Of a stretch of 64,000 nucleotides of DNA, positions 27,719 to 36,351 are shown piece by piece. The translations under genes were made by a program, and so were the position numbers. Source of the stretch: Piscinibacterium candidicorallinum (GTDB lineage Bacteria; Pseudomonadota; Gammaproteobacteria; Burkholderiales; Burkholderiaceae_C). The notes under the pieces are model-generated. The model had not been told where the DNA came from. It made no database searches and worked only from the letters and a program-made list of their open reading frames with translations. The stretch lies in NCBI RefSeq assembly GCF_047549485.1, contig NZ_CP180191.1:3286001-3350000 (forward strand). Reading direction: 5' to 3'. Within the stretch, counting starts at the first letter, position 1, and every line of letters begins with the position of its first letter.

Positions 27719-28369
27719 ATGAATTCCGTTGCCGTTGTCGACTATGGAATGGGGAACCTCAGAAGCGTCGCCAAGGCGCTCGAGCATGTGGCCGATGGTG
27801 CGCGCGTGTTCATCACGAGCGACGCCTGGGAGATCGACCGCGCGGCGCGCGTGGTGCTGCCCGGCCAGGGCGCCATGCCCGACTGCATGAAGTACCTGCG
27901 CAACTCCGGGCTGGAAGATGCCGTGCTGCGCGCCGCCGAGAGCCGGCCGCTGCTGGGTGTATGCGTGGGCGAGCAGATGCTGCTTACCGCCAGTGACGAA
28001 GCGCGCGAGGGCACCAGCGAAACGCCGGGGCTGAATCTGATCGAAGGCCGCGTGGTGCGATTTGCCGCCGACCTGAAGGGCCCGGACGGCGCGCGCCTGA
28101 AGGTGCCGCACATGGGCTGGAACACGGTCTACCCCACGCAGTGGCACCCGCTCTGGGAAGGCATTGCGCCGGGCAGCCGCTTCTACTTCGTGCACAGCTA
28201 CTTTGCGCAACCCAGGCACCACGAGCACGATGCCGCCTATACCGAGTACGGCCAGCGCTTGTGCGTCGCAGTGGCGAGAAATAACATTTTTGCGACCCAG
28301 TTCCATCCGGAGAAGTCGGCGGCAGACGGGTTGCGTCTGTATCGCAACTTCATCCACTGGAAGCCCTGA
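27719..28369 (+). CDS. hisH: Imidazole glycerol phosphate synthase, glutaminase subunit HisH
   Basis: Supplies ammonia from glutamine to HisF. 216 residues. Class I amidotransferase marks: VVDYGMGNLRSVAKALEH near residues 5-22, the nucleophile in LLGVCVGEQML near 78-88, and the His-Glu pair in FATQFHPEKSAADG near 192-205. It starts 16 bases after the MarC-type gene. Confidence 0.95.
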   Translation: MNSVAVVDYGMGNLRSVAKALEHVADGARVFITSDAWEIDRAARVVLPGQGAMPDCMKYLRNSGLEDAVLRAAESRPLLGVCVGEQMLLTASDEAREGTSETPGLNLIEGRVVRFAADLKGPDGARLKVPHMGWNTVYPTQWHPLWEGIAPGSRFYFVHSYFAQPRHHEHDAAYTEYGQRLCVAVARNNIFATQFHPEKSAADGLRLYRNFIHWKP

Positions 28370-28431
28370 ACGGATTGCTCCCGGCTCCACGCGGCGCCGC
28401 CCCACCCTCAACCACCGACCCGCCTGTTTCC

Positions 28432-29172
28432 ATGCTGCTGATCCCGGCTATCGACCTGAAGGACGGTCATTGCGTGCGCCTGCGCCAGGGCGAGATGAAT
28501 GACGCCACCGTGTTCTCCGAAGACCCCGCTGCCATGGCGGCGCATTGGGTCAAGCTGGGCGCTCGGCGCCTGCATCTGGTGGACCTGAACGGCGCCTTTG
28601 CAGGCAAGCCGAAGAACGAGGCCGCGGTAAAGGCCATCCTCAAGGTGGCGGGCGACATTCCGGTGCAGCTGGGTGGCGGCATCCGCGATCTCGATACCAT
28701 CGAGCGCTATCTGGACGACGGCATCAGCTACGTCATCATCGGCACAGCCGCGGTCAAGAACCCCGGCTTCCTGCATGACGCCTGCGGCGCCTTTGGCGGC
28801 CACATCATCGTGGGACTGGACGCCAAGGACGGCAAGGTCGCCACCGACGGCTGGAGCAAGCTGTCCGGCCACGACGTGATCGATCTGGCCAAGAAGTATG
28901 AAGACCTCGGCGTGGAAGCGATTGTCTACACCGACATCGGCCGCGACGGCATGTTGACCGGCGTGAATATCGAGGCCACCGTGAAGCTGGCGCAAGCGGT
29001 GCGTATTCCCATCATCGCCTCAGGCGGCATGACCAACCTGGCCGACGTGGATGCGCTGTGTGCCGTGGAGAGCGAAGGCATCAGCGGCGCCATCCTGGGT
29101 CGGTCCATCTACGAAGGCACGATCGACTTTGCCAAGGCGCAGGCGCGGGCGGACGAGCTGACCGCGGCTTGA
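28432..29172 (+). CDS. hisA: ProFAR isomerase HisA
   Basis: Isomerises the aminoimidazole carboxamide ribotide intermediate. 246 residues from MLLIPAIDLKDGHCVRLRQG. The (beta/alpha)8 half-barrel repeats show in VQLGGGIRDLDTIERYLDDG and in VYTDIGRDGMLTGVN, holding the two catalytic aspartates. The open frame runs back 19 codons to 28375, but those codons resemble spacer. Confidence 0.95.
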   Translation: MLLIPAIDLKDGHCVRLRQGEMNDATVFSEDPAAMAAHWVKLGARRLHLVDLNGAFAGKPKNEAAVKAILKVAGDIPVQLGGGIRDLDTIERYLDDGISYVIIGTAAVKNPGFLHDACGAFGGHIIVGLDAKDGKVATDGWSKLSGHDVIDLAKKYEDLGVEAIVYTDIGRDGMLTGVNIEATVKLAQAVRIPIIASGGMTNLADVDALCAVESEGISGAILGRSIYEGTIDFAKAQARADELTAA

Positions 29173-29221
29173 ATGCAGGCTGCAGTCCGCTTGAAGCACG
29201 CCCAGCAGACAGACACGCCAC

Positions 29222-29293
29222 ACCCCTTTCCGCTTGTCTGGCGCGGCTTTCCAGCCATTTTGGGCTGAAGAGCCGCTCCCAGAGCCAATCCAC
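29222..29293 (+). repeat. Dispersed intergenic repeat, family 1, copy E
   Basis: CCCTTTCCGCTTGTCTGG, then GCGGCTTTCCAGCCATTTTG, then GGCTGAAGAGCCGCTCC. It occupies most of the hisA-hisF spacer and ends 8 bases before the hisF ATG, so its fold may influence hisF translation or message processing. Confidence 0.8.
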
Positions 29294-29301
29294 GAGTCCA
29301 C

Positions 29302-30060
29302 ATGCTGGCCAAACGCATCATCCCCTGTCTTGACGTGACCGCCGGCCGGGTGGTCAAGGGCGTCAACTTCGTCGACCTGATCGACGCCGGCGACCCGGTG
29401 GAGATCGCGCGTCGTTATGACGCCCAGGGGGCCGACGAGCTCACCTTCCTGGACATCACCGCATCCAGCGACCAGCGTGACCTGATCCTGCATGTGATCG
29501 AGGCGGTGGCTGACCAGGTCTTCATCCCGCTTACCGTGGGTGGCGGCGTGCGCAAGGTCGAAGACGTGCGCCGGCTCCTGAATGCAGGCGCGGACAAGAT
29601 CTCCATCAACACCTCCGCCGTGCAGAACCCGCAGCTGGTCAAGGAGTGCGCCGACACCTACGGCAGCCAGTGCATCGTGGTGGCCATCGATGCCAAGCAG
29701 ATCTCGCCGGGCAAGTGGGAGGTGTTCACCCACGGCGGGCGCAACAACACGGGCATGGACGCCATCGAGTGGGCGCGCAAGGTGGATGCACTGGGCGCCG
29801 GCGAGATCCTGCTCACGAGCATGGACCGCGACGGTACCAAGCAGGGCTTCGACCTGGAACTCACCCGCGCGGTGAGCGACGCCGTGCGTGTGCCGGTCAT
29901 CGCCTCGGGCGGCGTGGGCAATCTGCAGCATCTGGCCGATGGCATCACCCAGGGCCATGCAGATGCGGTGCTGGCGGCCAGCATCTTTCACTTCGGCACC
30001 CACACCGTGCAGGAAGCCAAGCAGCTCATGGCTGCGCAGGGCATCGTGGTGCGCCAATGA
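29302..30060 (+). CDS. hisF: Imidazole glycerol phosphate synthase, cyclase subunit HisF
   Basis: Makes imidazole glycerol phosphate and AICAR using ammonia from HisH. 252 residues. Catalytic aspartates are in IIPCLDVTAGRVVKGVNF near residue 11 and VVAIDAKQ near 130, with LTVGGGVRKVEDVRRLLNAG near 78-97. The stop overlaps the hisI start (ATGA). Confidence 0.96.
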   Translation: MLAKRIIPCLDVTAGRVVKGVNFVDLIDAGDPVEIARRYDAQGADELTFLDITASSDQRDLILHVIEAVADQVFIPLTVGGGVRKVEDVRRLLNAGADKISINTSAVQNPQLVKECADTYGSQCIVVAIDAKQISPGKWEVFTHGGRNNTGMDAIEWARKVDALGAGEILLTSMDRDGTKQGFDLELTRAVSDAVRVPVIASGGVGNLQHLADGITQGHADAVLAASIFHFGTHTVQEAKQLMAAQGIVVRQ

Positions 30061-30455
30061 CGGACGCGATGAAGACCGAATGGCTCGACGCCGTCGCCTG
30101 GGACGACAAGGGCCTGGTGCCCGCCATCGCTCAGGAAGTGCTCACCGGCAAGGTGCTGATGGTCGCCTGGATGAACCGCGAGGCGCTGATGGAAACGGCC
30201 GCGACGGGCCGTGCCGTGTACTTCAGCCGCAGCCGCGGCAAGCTCTGGCGCAAGGGCGAGGAGTCCGGCCACGTGCAGCGCGTCAAGGACATCCGCCTCG
30301 ATTGCGATGGCGACGTGGTGCTGCTCAAGGTCACCCAGGAAGGTGGCATTGCCTGCCACACCGGGCGCGAAGCTTGCTTCTTCAACCGCCTTGAAGATGG
30401 TGAATGGAAAGTGGTCGAGCCCGTGCTCAAGGACCCGGAAAGCATCTACCGATGA
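30057..30455 (+). CDS. hisI: Phosphoribosyl-AMP cyclohydrolase HisI
   Basis: Zinc enzyme opening the purine ring of phosphoribosyl-AMP. 132 residues, separate from HisE as usual in betaproteobacteria. VAWMNREALMETAATGRAVY near residues 35-54, the cysteine in IRLDCDGDVVLLKV near 83, and the cysteines in GGIACHTGREACFF near 99-112 form the expected metal site. Starts at ATG 30057 within the hisF stop. Confidence 0.95.
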   Translation: MTDAMKTEWLDAVAWDDKGLVPAIAQEVLTGKVLMVAWMNREALMETAATGRAVYFSRSRGKLWRKGEESGHVQRVKDIRLDCDGDVVLLKVTQEGGIACHTGREACFFNRLEDGEWKVVEPVLKDPESIYR

Positions 30456-30772
30456 GCGACACACTCGCAAGAGTTACCGCAACCATTGAGTCCCGCAAGG
30501 GCGCAGACGCCTCGGACAGCTACGTGGCCAAGCTGTTTGCCAAGGGCCAGGACGCCATCCTGAAGAAGATCGGCGAGGAGGCCACCGAGCTCGTCATGGC
30601 CGCCAAGGATGGCCACCGGGACCAGATCGTCTACGAGGCGACGGACCTGCTCTTCCACACGATGGTGCTGCTTGCCCACCACGGCCTGTCGCTCGATGAT
30701 GTGCGGACGGAATTGGCCCGCCGCGAAGGACTCTCGGGCCTGGCAGAGAAGGCAGCTCGCAAGGAGGGCTGA
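30452..30772 (+). CDS. hisE: Phosphoribosyl-ATP pyrophosphohydrolase HisE
   Basis: Removes pyrophosphate from phosphoribosyl-ATP. 106 residues from MSDTLARVTATIESRKGADA. The MazG-like helices carry KKIGEEATELVMAAKDG near residues 34-50 and EATDLLFHTMVLLAHHGL near 58-75. ATG 30452 overlaps the hisI stop by four bases; it is the last his gene. Confidence 0.94.
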   Translation: MSDTLARVTATIESRKGADASDSYVAKLFAKGQDAILKKIGEEATELVMAAKDGHRDQIVYEATDLLFHTMVLLAHHGLSLDDVRTELARREGLSGLAEKAARKEG

Positions 30773-30776
30773 AGAC

Positions 30777-31160
30777 ATGGAAACGCTGTCCACCCTGGAC
30801 CCGGCAAAGGAACGCTCGCTCAAGACCGTGGGCATCGTCAGCTACGTGCTGCACCTGATCGTGGCTATCTCGGCCGTGATTCCCGGCCTGAATGCCAGCA
30901 TCGCGCTGCTGCTGGTGGCGCTGATCATCGACTTCGTGAAGAAGGATGACGCCGTTGGCACCTGGCAGGAAAGCCATTTTCGCTGGCGCATCCGCAGCGT
31001 GATCTATGCGGGCCTGGCCTATATCGTCACCATTCCCCTGTGGCTGCTGTTCATCATCCCTGGCTGGATCGCCTGGTTCGTGATCTCGATCTGGTTCCTG
31101 TACCGCATCATCCGCGGCTTCATGAACATGAACGACAACAAGCCGATCCAGGTCAACTGA
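30777..31160 (+). CDS. DUF4870-like membrane protein (first of a tandem pair)
   Basis: 127 residues with three to four hydrophobic segments (about residues 20-50 and 73-112). It ends in FLYRIIRGFMNMNDNKPIQV, nearly the same as the end of the next protein. The middle motif IDFVKKDDAVGTWQESHFRW is typical of DUF4870-like proteins, whose function is unknown. It starts 4 bases after hisE and is probably on the same transcript. Confidence 0.78.
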   Translation: METLSTLDPAKERSLKTVGIVSYVLHLIVAISAVIPGLNASIALLLVALIIDFVKKDDAVGTWQESHFRWRIRSVIYAGLAYIVTIPLWLLFIIPGWIAWFVISIWFLYRIIRGFMNMNDNKPIQVN

Positions 31161-31211
31161 GATCGGGCAAGGGCAGAACTCAGCCCATCAACACCACAGG
31201 AGGGTTGCACC

Positions 31212-31568
31212 ATGGAAGGCATTCAGGCAGACAGCGCTGCGTCGGAATCAAACGTCCGCATCACGCACATCATCTACGGGCTCTACGCCCTGGGCTTCAT
31301 CACCGGCTTCACGTGGCTGGTGGCCATCATCATGAACTACGTGAAGCGAGACGACGTGCGCGGCACGATGCTCGAAAGCCACTTTGACTGGCAGATCAAG
31401 ACCTTCTGGTATTCGTTCGCCGCGGGTCTGATCGGCTTCGTGCTGTTCATCACCATCATCGGCGCACTGTTGGCCGTGCCGCTGTGGATTGCCACCACCA
31501 TCTGGGTGATCTATCGCATCGTCAAGGGCTGGATCACGCTCAACGACAACAAGCCGATCAACGCATGA
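31212..31568 (+). CDS. DUF4870-like membrane protein (second of a tandem pair)
   Basis: 118 residues, related to its upstream neighbour along its length: NYVKRDDVRGTMLESHFDWQ against DFVKKDDAVGTWQESHFRWR, and a like end IVKGWITLNDNKPINA. Hydrophobic segments near residues 18-38, 62-80 and 84-104. It has a good ribosome site (AGGAGG) before ATG 31212. The pair probably arose by tandem duplication. Its stop overlaps the HIT gene start. Confidence 0.78.
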   Translation: MEGIQADSAASESNVRITHIIYGLYALGFITGFTWLVAIIMNYVKRDDVRGTMLESHFDWQIKTFWYSFAAGLIGFVLFITIIGALLAVPLWIATTIWVIYRIVKGWITLNDNKPINA

Positions 31569-31924
31569 GCACCCACGCCGACTGCATCTTCTGCAAGATC
31601 ATCGCGGGGCAGATCCCGAGCAAGAAGGTCTACGAGGACGAGGAACTGCTCGCCTTCCATGACATCCGCCCCGCGGCACCCGTGCATGTGCTGGTGGTAC
31701 CCAAGACGCACATCGTCAACCTGCAGGGCGTCGGCGCGGAACATCACGCCCTGCTGGGCCGCATGCTGGGCAAGGCCGACGAGATCGCGGCCCTGGCGGG
31801 CTGTCGGCCGGGTGCAGAGGGTGGCTTTCGCGTCGTGATCAACAACGGCGCAGACGGCGGGCAGGAGGTCTACCACCTGCATATGCACATCATGGGCGGC
31901 CCGCGCCCCTGGCGCGCTGGCTAA
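31565..31924 (+). CDS. HIT-family protein (HinT-like nucleotide phosphoramidase)
   Basis: 119 residues. The histidine triad EVYHLHMHIMGG near residues 101-112 and the N-terminal CIFCKIIAGQIPSKKVYEDE near 7-26 identify it as a HinT-type purine nucleoside phosphoramidase. It lies between hisE and tatA, as in many betaproteobacteria. Confidence 0.92.
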   Translation: MSTHADCIFCKIIAGQIPSKKVYEDEELLAFHDIRPAAPVHVLVVPKTHIVNLQGVGAEHHALLGRMLGKADEIAALAGCRPGAEGGFRVVINNGADGGQEVYHLHMHIMGGPRPWRAG

Positions 31925-31928
31925 GGCC

Positions 31929-31957
31929 AACCCGCAGCCCCTGCGGCCTGCGGGTTT
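31929..31957 (+). terminator. Intrinsic terminator after the HIT gene
   Basis: AACCCGCAG pairs with CTGCGGGTT (9 bp, 10-base loop) followed by a short TTTC. It lies 5 bases past the HIT stop and probably ends the long his transcript. The T run is short, so strength is uncertain. Confidence 0.6.
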
Positions 31958-32133
31958 CTACCCTCCGGACTAGCCAGCGGTTCGACAGGTCTGAAACCTT
32001 CGCTTCAGATCGATGCCTTAAGATCAGACGGTATTCGGCAGGGTTGCTTGCTTAGCGCTTTTCTGGCCCGCACGCCACCCGATCTGCCGACGCTGCAGCC
32101 CGAGCATCGGGCGCGCTTTTTGAGGATTGGATC

Positions 32134-32361
32134 ATGGGTTCGTTTTCGATTTGGCACTGGCTGATCGTTCTGGTAGTGGTACTGCTCGTGTTTGGCACGA
32201 AGAAGCTGCGCAATATCGGCTCCGACCTCGGCGGCGCGGTCAAGGGCTTCAAGGACGGCATGAAGGATGGCACAGCCGAGGCCTCGAAGGCTGACGCGCC
32301 GGTGCAGCAGGTGTCGCAGACCACGATCGACGTGGAAGCCAAGGAAAAGTCCAAGACCTAA
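32134..32361 (+). CDS. tatA: Sec-independent translocase subunit TatA
   Basis: 75 residues. One membrane span (IWHWLIVLVVVLLVFG), the hinge FGTKKLRNIGSDLGGAVKGF and a charged tail are those of TatA, which forms the passage for folded Tat substrates. Window-encoded proteins with Tat-type signals include the dioxygenase-like protein and the TRAP binding protein. The 209 bases before it show nothing beyond the terminator. Confidence 0.94.
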   Translation: MGSFSIWHWLIVLVVVLLVFGTKKLRNIGSDLGGAVKGFKDGMKDGTAEASKADAPVQQVSQTTIDVEAKEKSKT

Positions 32362-32452
32362 AGGCCACGCGGGCGCTGCATCTCGCGCCTGCCGATCGCT
32401 GCTGCCCGCCGCCACGCCCCGTGCGCGGTGTCGCCCCTCTCCCGGCGCCTAC

Positions 32453-33130
32453 ATGCTCGACATCGGTTTTTCCGAACTTCTGCTCACCGGCACGGTGGCG
32501 CTCGTGGTCCTCGGGCCGGAGAAGCTGCCCAAGGTCGCGCGCACGGTCGGCCAGTGGCTGGGCCGCGCACAGCGCTACGTGAATGACGTCAAGGCCGACA
32601 TCGCCCGCGAGGGCGAGATGGCCGAGCTGCGCAAGCTCAAGGAACAGATCGAGAACGCCGGGCGCGACGTGGAGAACACGATCCGCAAGGAAGCCGACGG
32701 CGTCCAGCAGACCTTTGATCAGGGCGCAGCGAGTCTGCGCAACGACACCTCCGGCTCCTCCGGTTTTGACGCCTTCAATGACCCCGGCAACGCCGCGTTG
32801 CCGGCGCCGGGCGATACCAGCGGGCTGCCCTACCCGGACGCCCACGGCGGCCACTCCCACCTGCTCAACCCGGACCGCGACCCCGTGGTTCAGCGCATGG
32901 AGATCGATCTGCTGATCGACGACCTGAGCCGGCTGGAGAGCCGCCTGTCCTCGCTGCGCAAGAACGCCCAGGCAATCCAGATGCTTATCAACAGCCAGCA
33001 GCCTGCAGTGCAGGCCGGTGCCGCCGGAGCTGCGCTCGGCGCTGCGCCCGAAGCATCGAGCGCCCCCGTCGCGCCCGCTGAGACTGCGGCCCTCGCCGCC
33101 GCACCCGACACCGCACCCACGCGTCCATGA
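32453..33130 (+). CDS. tatB: Sec-independent translocase subunit TatB
   Basis: 225 residues from MLDIGFSELLLTGTVALVVL, with the TatB marks LGPEKLPKVARTVGQWLGRA near residues 21-40. The C-terminal 100 residues are Ala/Pro-rich, making it longer than the E. coli protein (about 171). TatB with TatC forms the signal-peptide receptor. Its stop overlaps tatC by four bases. Confidence 0.93.
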   Translation: MLDIGFSELLLTGTVALVVLGPEKLPKVARTVGQWLGRAQRYVNDVKADIAREGEMAELRKLKEQIENAGRDVENTIRKEADGVQQTFDQGAASLRNDTSGSSGFDAFNDPGNAALPAPGDTSGLPYPDAHGGHSHLLNPDRDPVVQRMEIDLLIDDLSRLESRLSSLRKNAQAIQMLINSQQPAVQAGAAGAALGAAPEASSAPVAPAETAALAAAPDTAPTRP

Positions 33131-33888
33131 CCGAAGCCACCGAGGACAAGGAACAGTCCTTCATCAGCCACCTGCTTGAGCTGCGGGACCGCCTTCTGCG
33201 CTCGATCATTGCAGTGCTCGTGCCTTTCATCGTCCTGGCCTTTTTCTGGCCCAAGGCCGGCTACATCTACGACCTCGTGGCGCAGCCGATGATTGCCATG
33301 CTGCCCGCCGGCACCAAGATGATTGCCACCGGCGTCATCACGCCCTTCATGGTGCCGATGAAGGTGACGCTGCTGGCCGCCTTCCTGCTCGCCTTGCCTT
33401 ATGTGCTCTACCAGCTCTGGGCCTTCATTGCGCCCGGCCTGTATCAGCATGAGAAGCGCATCGCGCTGCCGCTGATCGTCTCCAGCACCCTGCTGTTCTT
33501 TGTGGGCATGGCCTACACCTACTTCGTGGTGTTTCCCATGGTCTTCAAGTTCGTGGCGGGCTTCGCGCCCACCTCGATCGCCGCGGCGCCAGACATCCAG
33601 GCCTACTTCGAGTTCGTGCTGACCATGTTCATGGCCTTCGGCATCGCTTTTGAAGTGCCTGTGGCCGTGGTGCTGCTGGTGCGCACCGGCATCGTCACGG
33701 TACAGAAGCTGGGAGAGATCCGCGGCTATGTGATCGTGGCGGCCTTCGTGATTGCGGCCATCGTCACGCCGCCGGACGTGATGAGCCAGCTGCTGCTGGC
33801 GGTACCCCTGTGCATCCTGTACGAGATCGGTATCCTCGCTGCGCGCCTGGTCAAGCCCAAGCCGGCACCCTCGTCCGAAGCCGTCTAA
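33127..33888 (+). CDS. tatC: Sec-independent translocase subunit TatC
   Basis: 253 residues with six membrane segments. FISHLLELRDRLLRSIIAVL near residues 12-31 is the family start. The proline/glutamate positions in YQLWAFIAPGLYQHEKR near 95-111 and FGIAFEVPVAVVLLVR near 173-188 are as expected. It ends the tat operon. Confidence 0.95.
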   Translation: MTEATEDKEQSFISHLLELRDRLLRSIIAVLVPFIVLAFFWPKAGYIYDLVAQPMIAMLPAGTKMIATGVITPFMVPMKVTLLAAFLLALPYVLYQLWAFIAPGLYQHEKRIALPLIVSSTLLFFVGMAYTYFVVFPMVFKFVAGFAPTSIAAAPDIQAYFEFVLTMFMAFGIAFEVPVAVVLLVRTGIVTVQKLGEIRGYVIVAAFVIAAIVTPPDVMSQLLLAVPLCILYEIGILAARLVKPKPAPSSEAV

Positions 33889-33928
33889 ACGCCTACGATT
33901 GCCCGGGATCGCTATTCCGGAGCACCGC

Positions 33929-35419
33929 TTGAAGCAACTCTCGGCACTCGACGCGCTGTTTCTCTACCTCGAAACGCCCTCCACCCCCATGCACGTGGGG
34001 GCCCTGCATCTATTTGAACTGCCCGCCGGAACCACGGCAGCGCAATGGACGCGCCAGATTCGCGAGCACCTCGCGGCGCGCCTGCACCTTGCACCTGCGC
34101 TCTCGCGCAAGCTGCGCAATCTGCCCTTGAACGTGGCCAACCCGGCTTGGGAGCGTTGCGAGCCGGATCTCTCCTGGCACATCCAGACCTTGAAGCTCCC
34201 CGCCACGCGTGGCGCGCATGACCCGCTCAACGCGCTGGTGGCCGACCTGCACGCCGAGCCCATGGACCGCGAGCGCCCGCTCTGGCAGTTCTTCGTGATC
34301 GGCGGCCTGCCCAAGCGCATGGGCGCGCGCACCGTGGCGCTCTACACCAAGGTGCACCACGCCGCAGTCGACGGCAAGGCCGGCGTGGCGCTGGCGCAGG
34401 TGCTGCTGGACATCACCCCCGTGCCGCGCGATGTCGGTGCGCCGCCCGAGCACCGTCAACCGATGCAATTCGGTACCACGGCACTCATCAAGGGCGCGCT
34501 GTCCAATCAGGTCGATCAAGCAGGCAGCCTGCTCAAGCAGTTGCCCGGCACACTCACCCAGCTCACCATGACCGCGGGCAAGCTGGCCTGGCAGACCGCC
34601 CTGTCGCAGATCAGCACGCGGCTGGGCTTCAAGCCGCCGGCACGCTCGCGCAAGACGCCGGAGCAGAGCAACTGGTCCTTCGGTCCGCGCCTGCCCTTCA
34701 ACAAGAGCGTGTCCACCTCGCGCAGCTTTGCCACCGCGCGCCTGCCGCTGGGTGAACTCAAGGGTCTGGCGCGGGCGCATGGCGCCACACTCAACGACGC
34801 GGTGCTCTTTCTGGTGAGCGGTGCGCTGCGCCACTACCTCAAGGACAAGCGCCTGCCGCTGCCGCGCAAGTCGGCCATCGCGGCCATGCCGATCTCCCTG
34901 CGAGCCGAGGGCGACACGCGCGCCAACACGCAGGCCACAATGACGGCGGTGAGTCTGGCCACGCACTTGGCCAAGCCGGCAGACCGGCTCGCGGCCATCA
35001 TGCGGACCACTGGCTCGCTGAAGGATTCGCTGTCCGGCGTGAAGCATCTGATTCCAACGGATCTGCCCTCCATCGGTCTGCCCTGGCTGATCACCGCGGG
35101 CACACAGGCCTATGGCGCCAGCGGGCTGGCGGATCGCATCGCACCGCTCGTGAACCTGGTCATCTCCAACGTGCCGGGGCCGCAGCTGCCGCTGTATCTC
35201 GCGGGCGCCAAGATGCTGACCTATACGCCGGTGTCGATCATCATCCACGGCGTGGGCCTGAACATCACCGTGCAGAGCTACAACGGCCAGCTGGACATCG
35301 GTCTGATCGCCGACGGCAAGACGGTGCCCGATGTGCAACGCATTGCTGACGGCATGGGGGTCGCCTTCGAGGAGCTGGCCAGCCTGCCACCCCCGCCCGA
35401 GGGTGAGGCTCGGCCATAA
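33929..35419 (+). CDS. Wax ester synthase/diacylglycerol acyltransferase (WS/DGAT family)
   Basis: About 496 residues. The catalytic motif HHxxxDG appears as VHHAAVDG with H143, H144 and D148. The N-terminus LSALDALFLYLETPSTPMHV and the later NDAVLFLVSGALRHYL (about 290-305) and NLVISNVPGPQLPLYL (about 408-423) are family landmarks. These enzymes acylate fatty alcohols or diacylglycerol to store wax esters or triacylglycerol. I prefer TTG 33929, with GGAG six bases upstream, to TTG 33899. First gene after tatC of a block foreign to the usual order. Confidence 0.88.
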   Translation: MKQLSALDALFLYLETPSTPMHVGALHLFELPAGTTAAQWTRQIREHLAARLHLAPALSRKLRNLPLNVANPAWERCEPDLSWHIQTLKLPATRGAHDPLNALVADLHAEPMDRERPLWQFFVIGGLPKRMGARTVALYTKVHHAAVDGKAGVALAQVLLDITPVPRDVGAPPEHRQPMQFGTTALIKGALSNQVDQAGSLLKQLPGTLTQLTMTAGKLAWQTALSQISTRLGFKPPARSRKTPEQSNWSFGPRLPFNKSVSTSRSFATARLPLGELKGLARAHGATLNDAVLFLVSGALRHYLKDKRLPLPRKSAIAAMPISLRAEGDTRANTQATMTAVSLATHLAKPADRLAAIMRTTGSLKDSLSGVKHLIPTDLPSIGLPWLITAGTQAYGASGLADRIAPLVNLVISNVPGPQLPLYLAGAKMLTYTPVSIIIHGVGLNITVQSYNGQLDIGLIADGKTVPDVQRIADGMGVAFEELASLPPPPEGEARP

Positions 35420-35426
35420 TCCGTCC

Positions 35427-36335
35427 ATGCCCGCAAAGCACCTCTCGCTCACGAGCAAGCTCATGGCCAAGCGCATACAGAAGCTGCGCCGGCCCGCCCG
35501 GGACGACGCGCCCGACGACTTCAGCGGCAGCGGCGAGCGCGCAAGCAGCGCCACAGCCCGGTCCGCCGGCACACCGCCGTTCTCCGACCTCCGCGCCCCC
35601 TCCACGTGGCTGATGATGCTCGAGGGCCGCGCGCCCTGGGAGTACGCCGCCATGCTGGCCGCGGCGCCGATCCTGAACAACGCGCCGCGTGGCGACGGCC
35701 ACCCTGTGGTGGTGTTCCCCGGTCTGGCCGCCAATGACATGACCACCCTGCCCCTGCGCCAATACCTCGCGCGCCAGGGCTACAACCCCTATCCGTGGAA
35801 CTTCGGTTTCAACTTCGGTCCGCGAGCCGGGGTACTAGCCGGCTGCACGGCGCTGGTGCGCGAGCTGGCCGAGGAACACGGCCAGCCCGTGAGCCTTGTC
35901 GGTTGGAGCCTTGGCGGCATCTACGCGCGCGAGGTGGCCAAGGAAGTCCCCGATCTGGCGCGCTGCGTCATCACTCTGGGCACACCCTTCTCCGGCCACC
36001 CGCGCGCGACCAACGCCTGGCGCCTGTACGAGATGCTCTCCGGACACGCGCCGCATCACGACGACGATCTACTCGACCACATCCGCCGCGCACCGCCTGT
36101 ACCCACCACCTCCATCTTCAGCAAGACAGATGGAGTGGTGGCCTGGCAGTGCAGCCTCAATGACCCGGCGCCGCACACCGAGAACATCGAGGTCAGCGCC
36201 AGCCACATCGGACTGGGCATGAACCCGGCCGTGCTCTACGCCGTGGCTGACCGCCTGGCGCAGAACCCGCAGGCCTGGCAGCGCTTCTCCACCGACGGCC
36301 AGCGCCGCTGGTTCTACGGCACCGCGCACGAATGA
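35427..36335 (+). CDS. Alpha/beta-fold hydrolase
   Basis: 302 residues from ATG 35427. The nucleophile elbow LVGWSLGGIYARE (GxSxG) lies near residue 160, with PVVVFPGLAANDMTTLPLRQ near 93-112 and a late SASHIGLGMNP supplying the likely histidine. The first 60 residues are charged and variable. It sits 7 bases after the WS/DGAT gene, so a role in lipid ester turnover is a fair guess; substrate unknown. Confidence 0.8.
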   Translation: MPAKHLSLTSKLMAKRIQKLRRPARDDAPDDFSGSGERASSATARSAGTPPFSDLRAPSTWLMMLEGRAPWEYAAMLAAAPILNNAPRGDGHPVVVFPGLAANDMTTLPLRQYLARQGYNPYPWNFGFNFGPRAGVLAGCTALVRELAEEHGQPVSLVGWSLGGIYAREVAKEVPDLARCVITLGTPFSGHPRATNAWRLYEMLSGHAPHHDDDLLDHIRRAPPVPTTSIFSKTDGVVAWQCSLNDPAPHTENIEVSASHIGLGMNPAVLYAVADRLAQNPQAWQRFSTDGQRRWFYGTAHE

Positions 36336-36351
36336 GCCGGCGTCCGGCCGC

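Noticed and set aside
28375..28431. Nineteen-codon N-terminal extension of HisA
   Set aside because: HisA proteins start at MLLIPAIDL; the extra codons are Pro/Thr-rich spacer.
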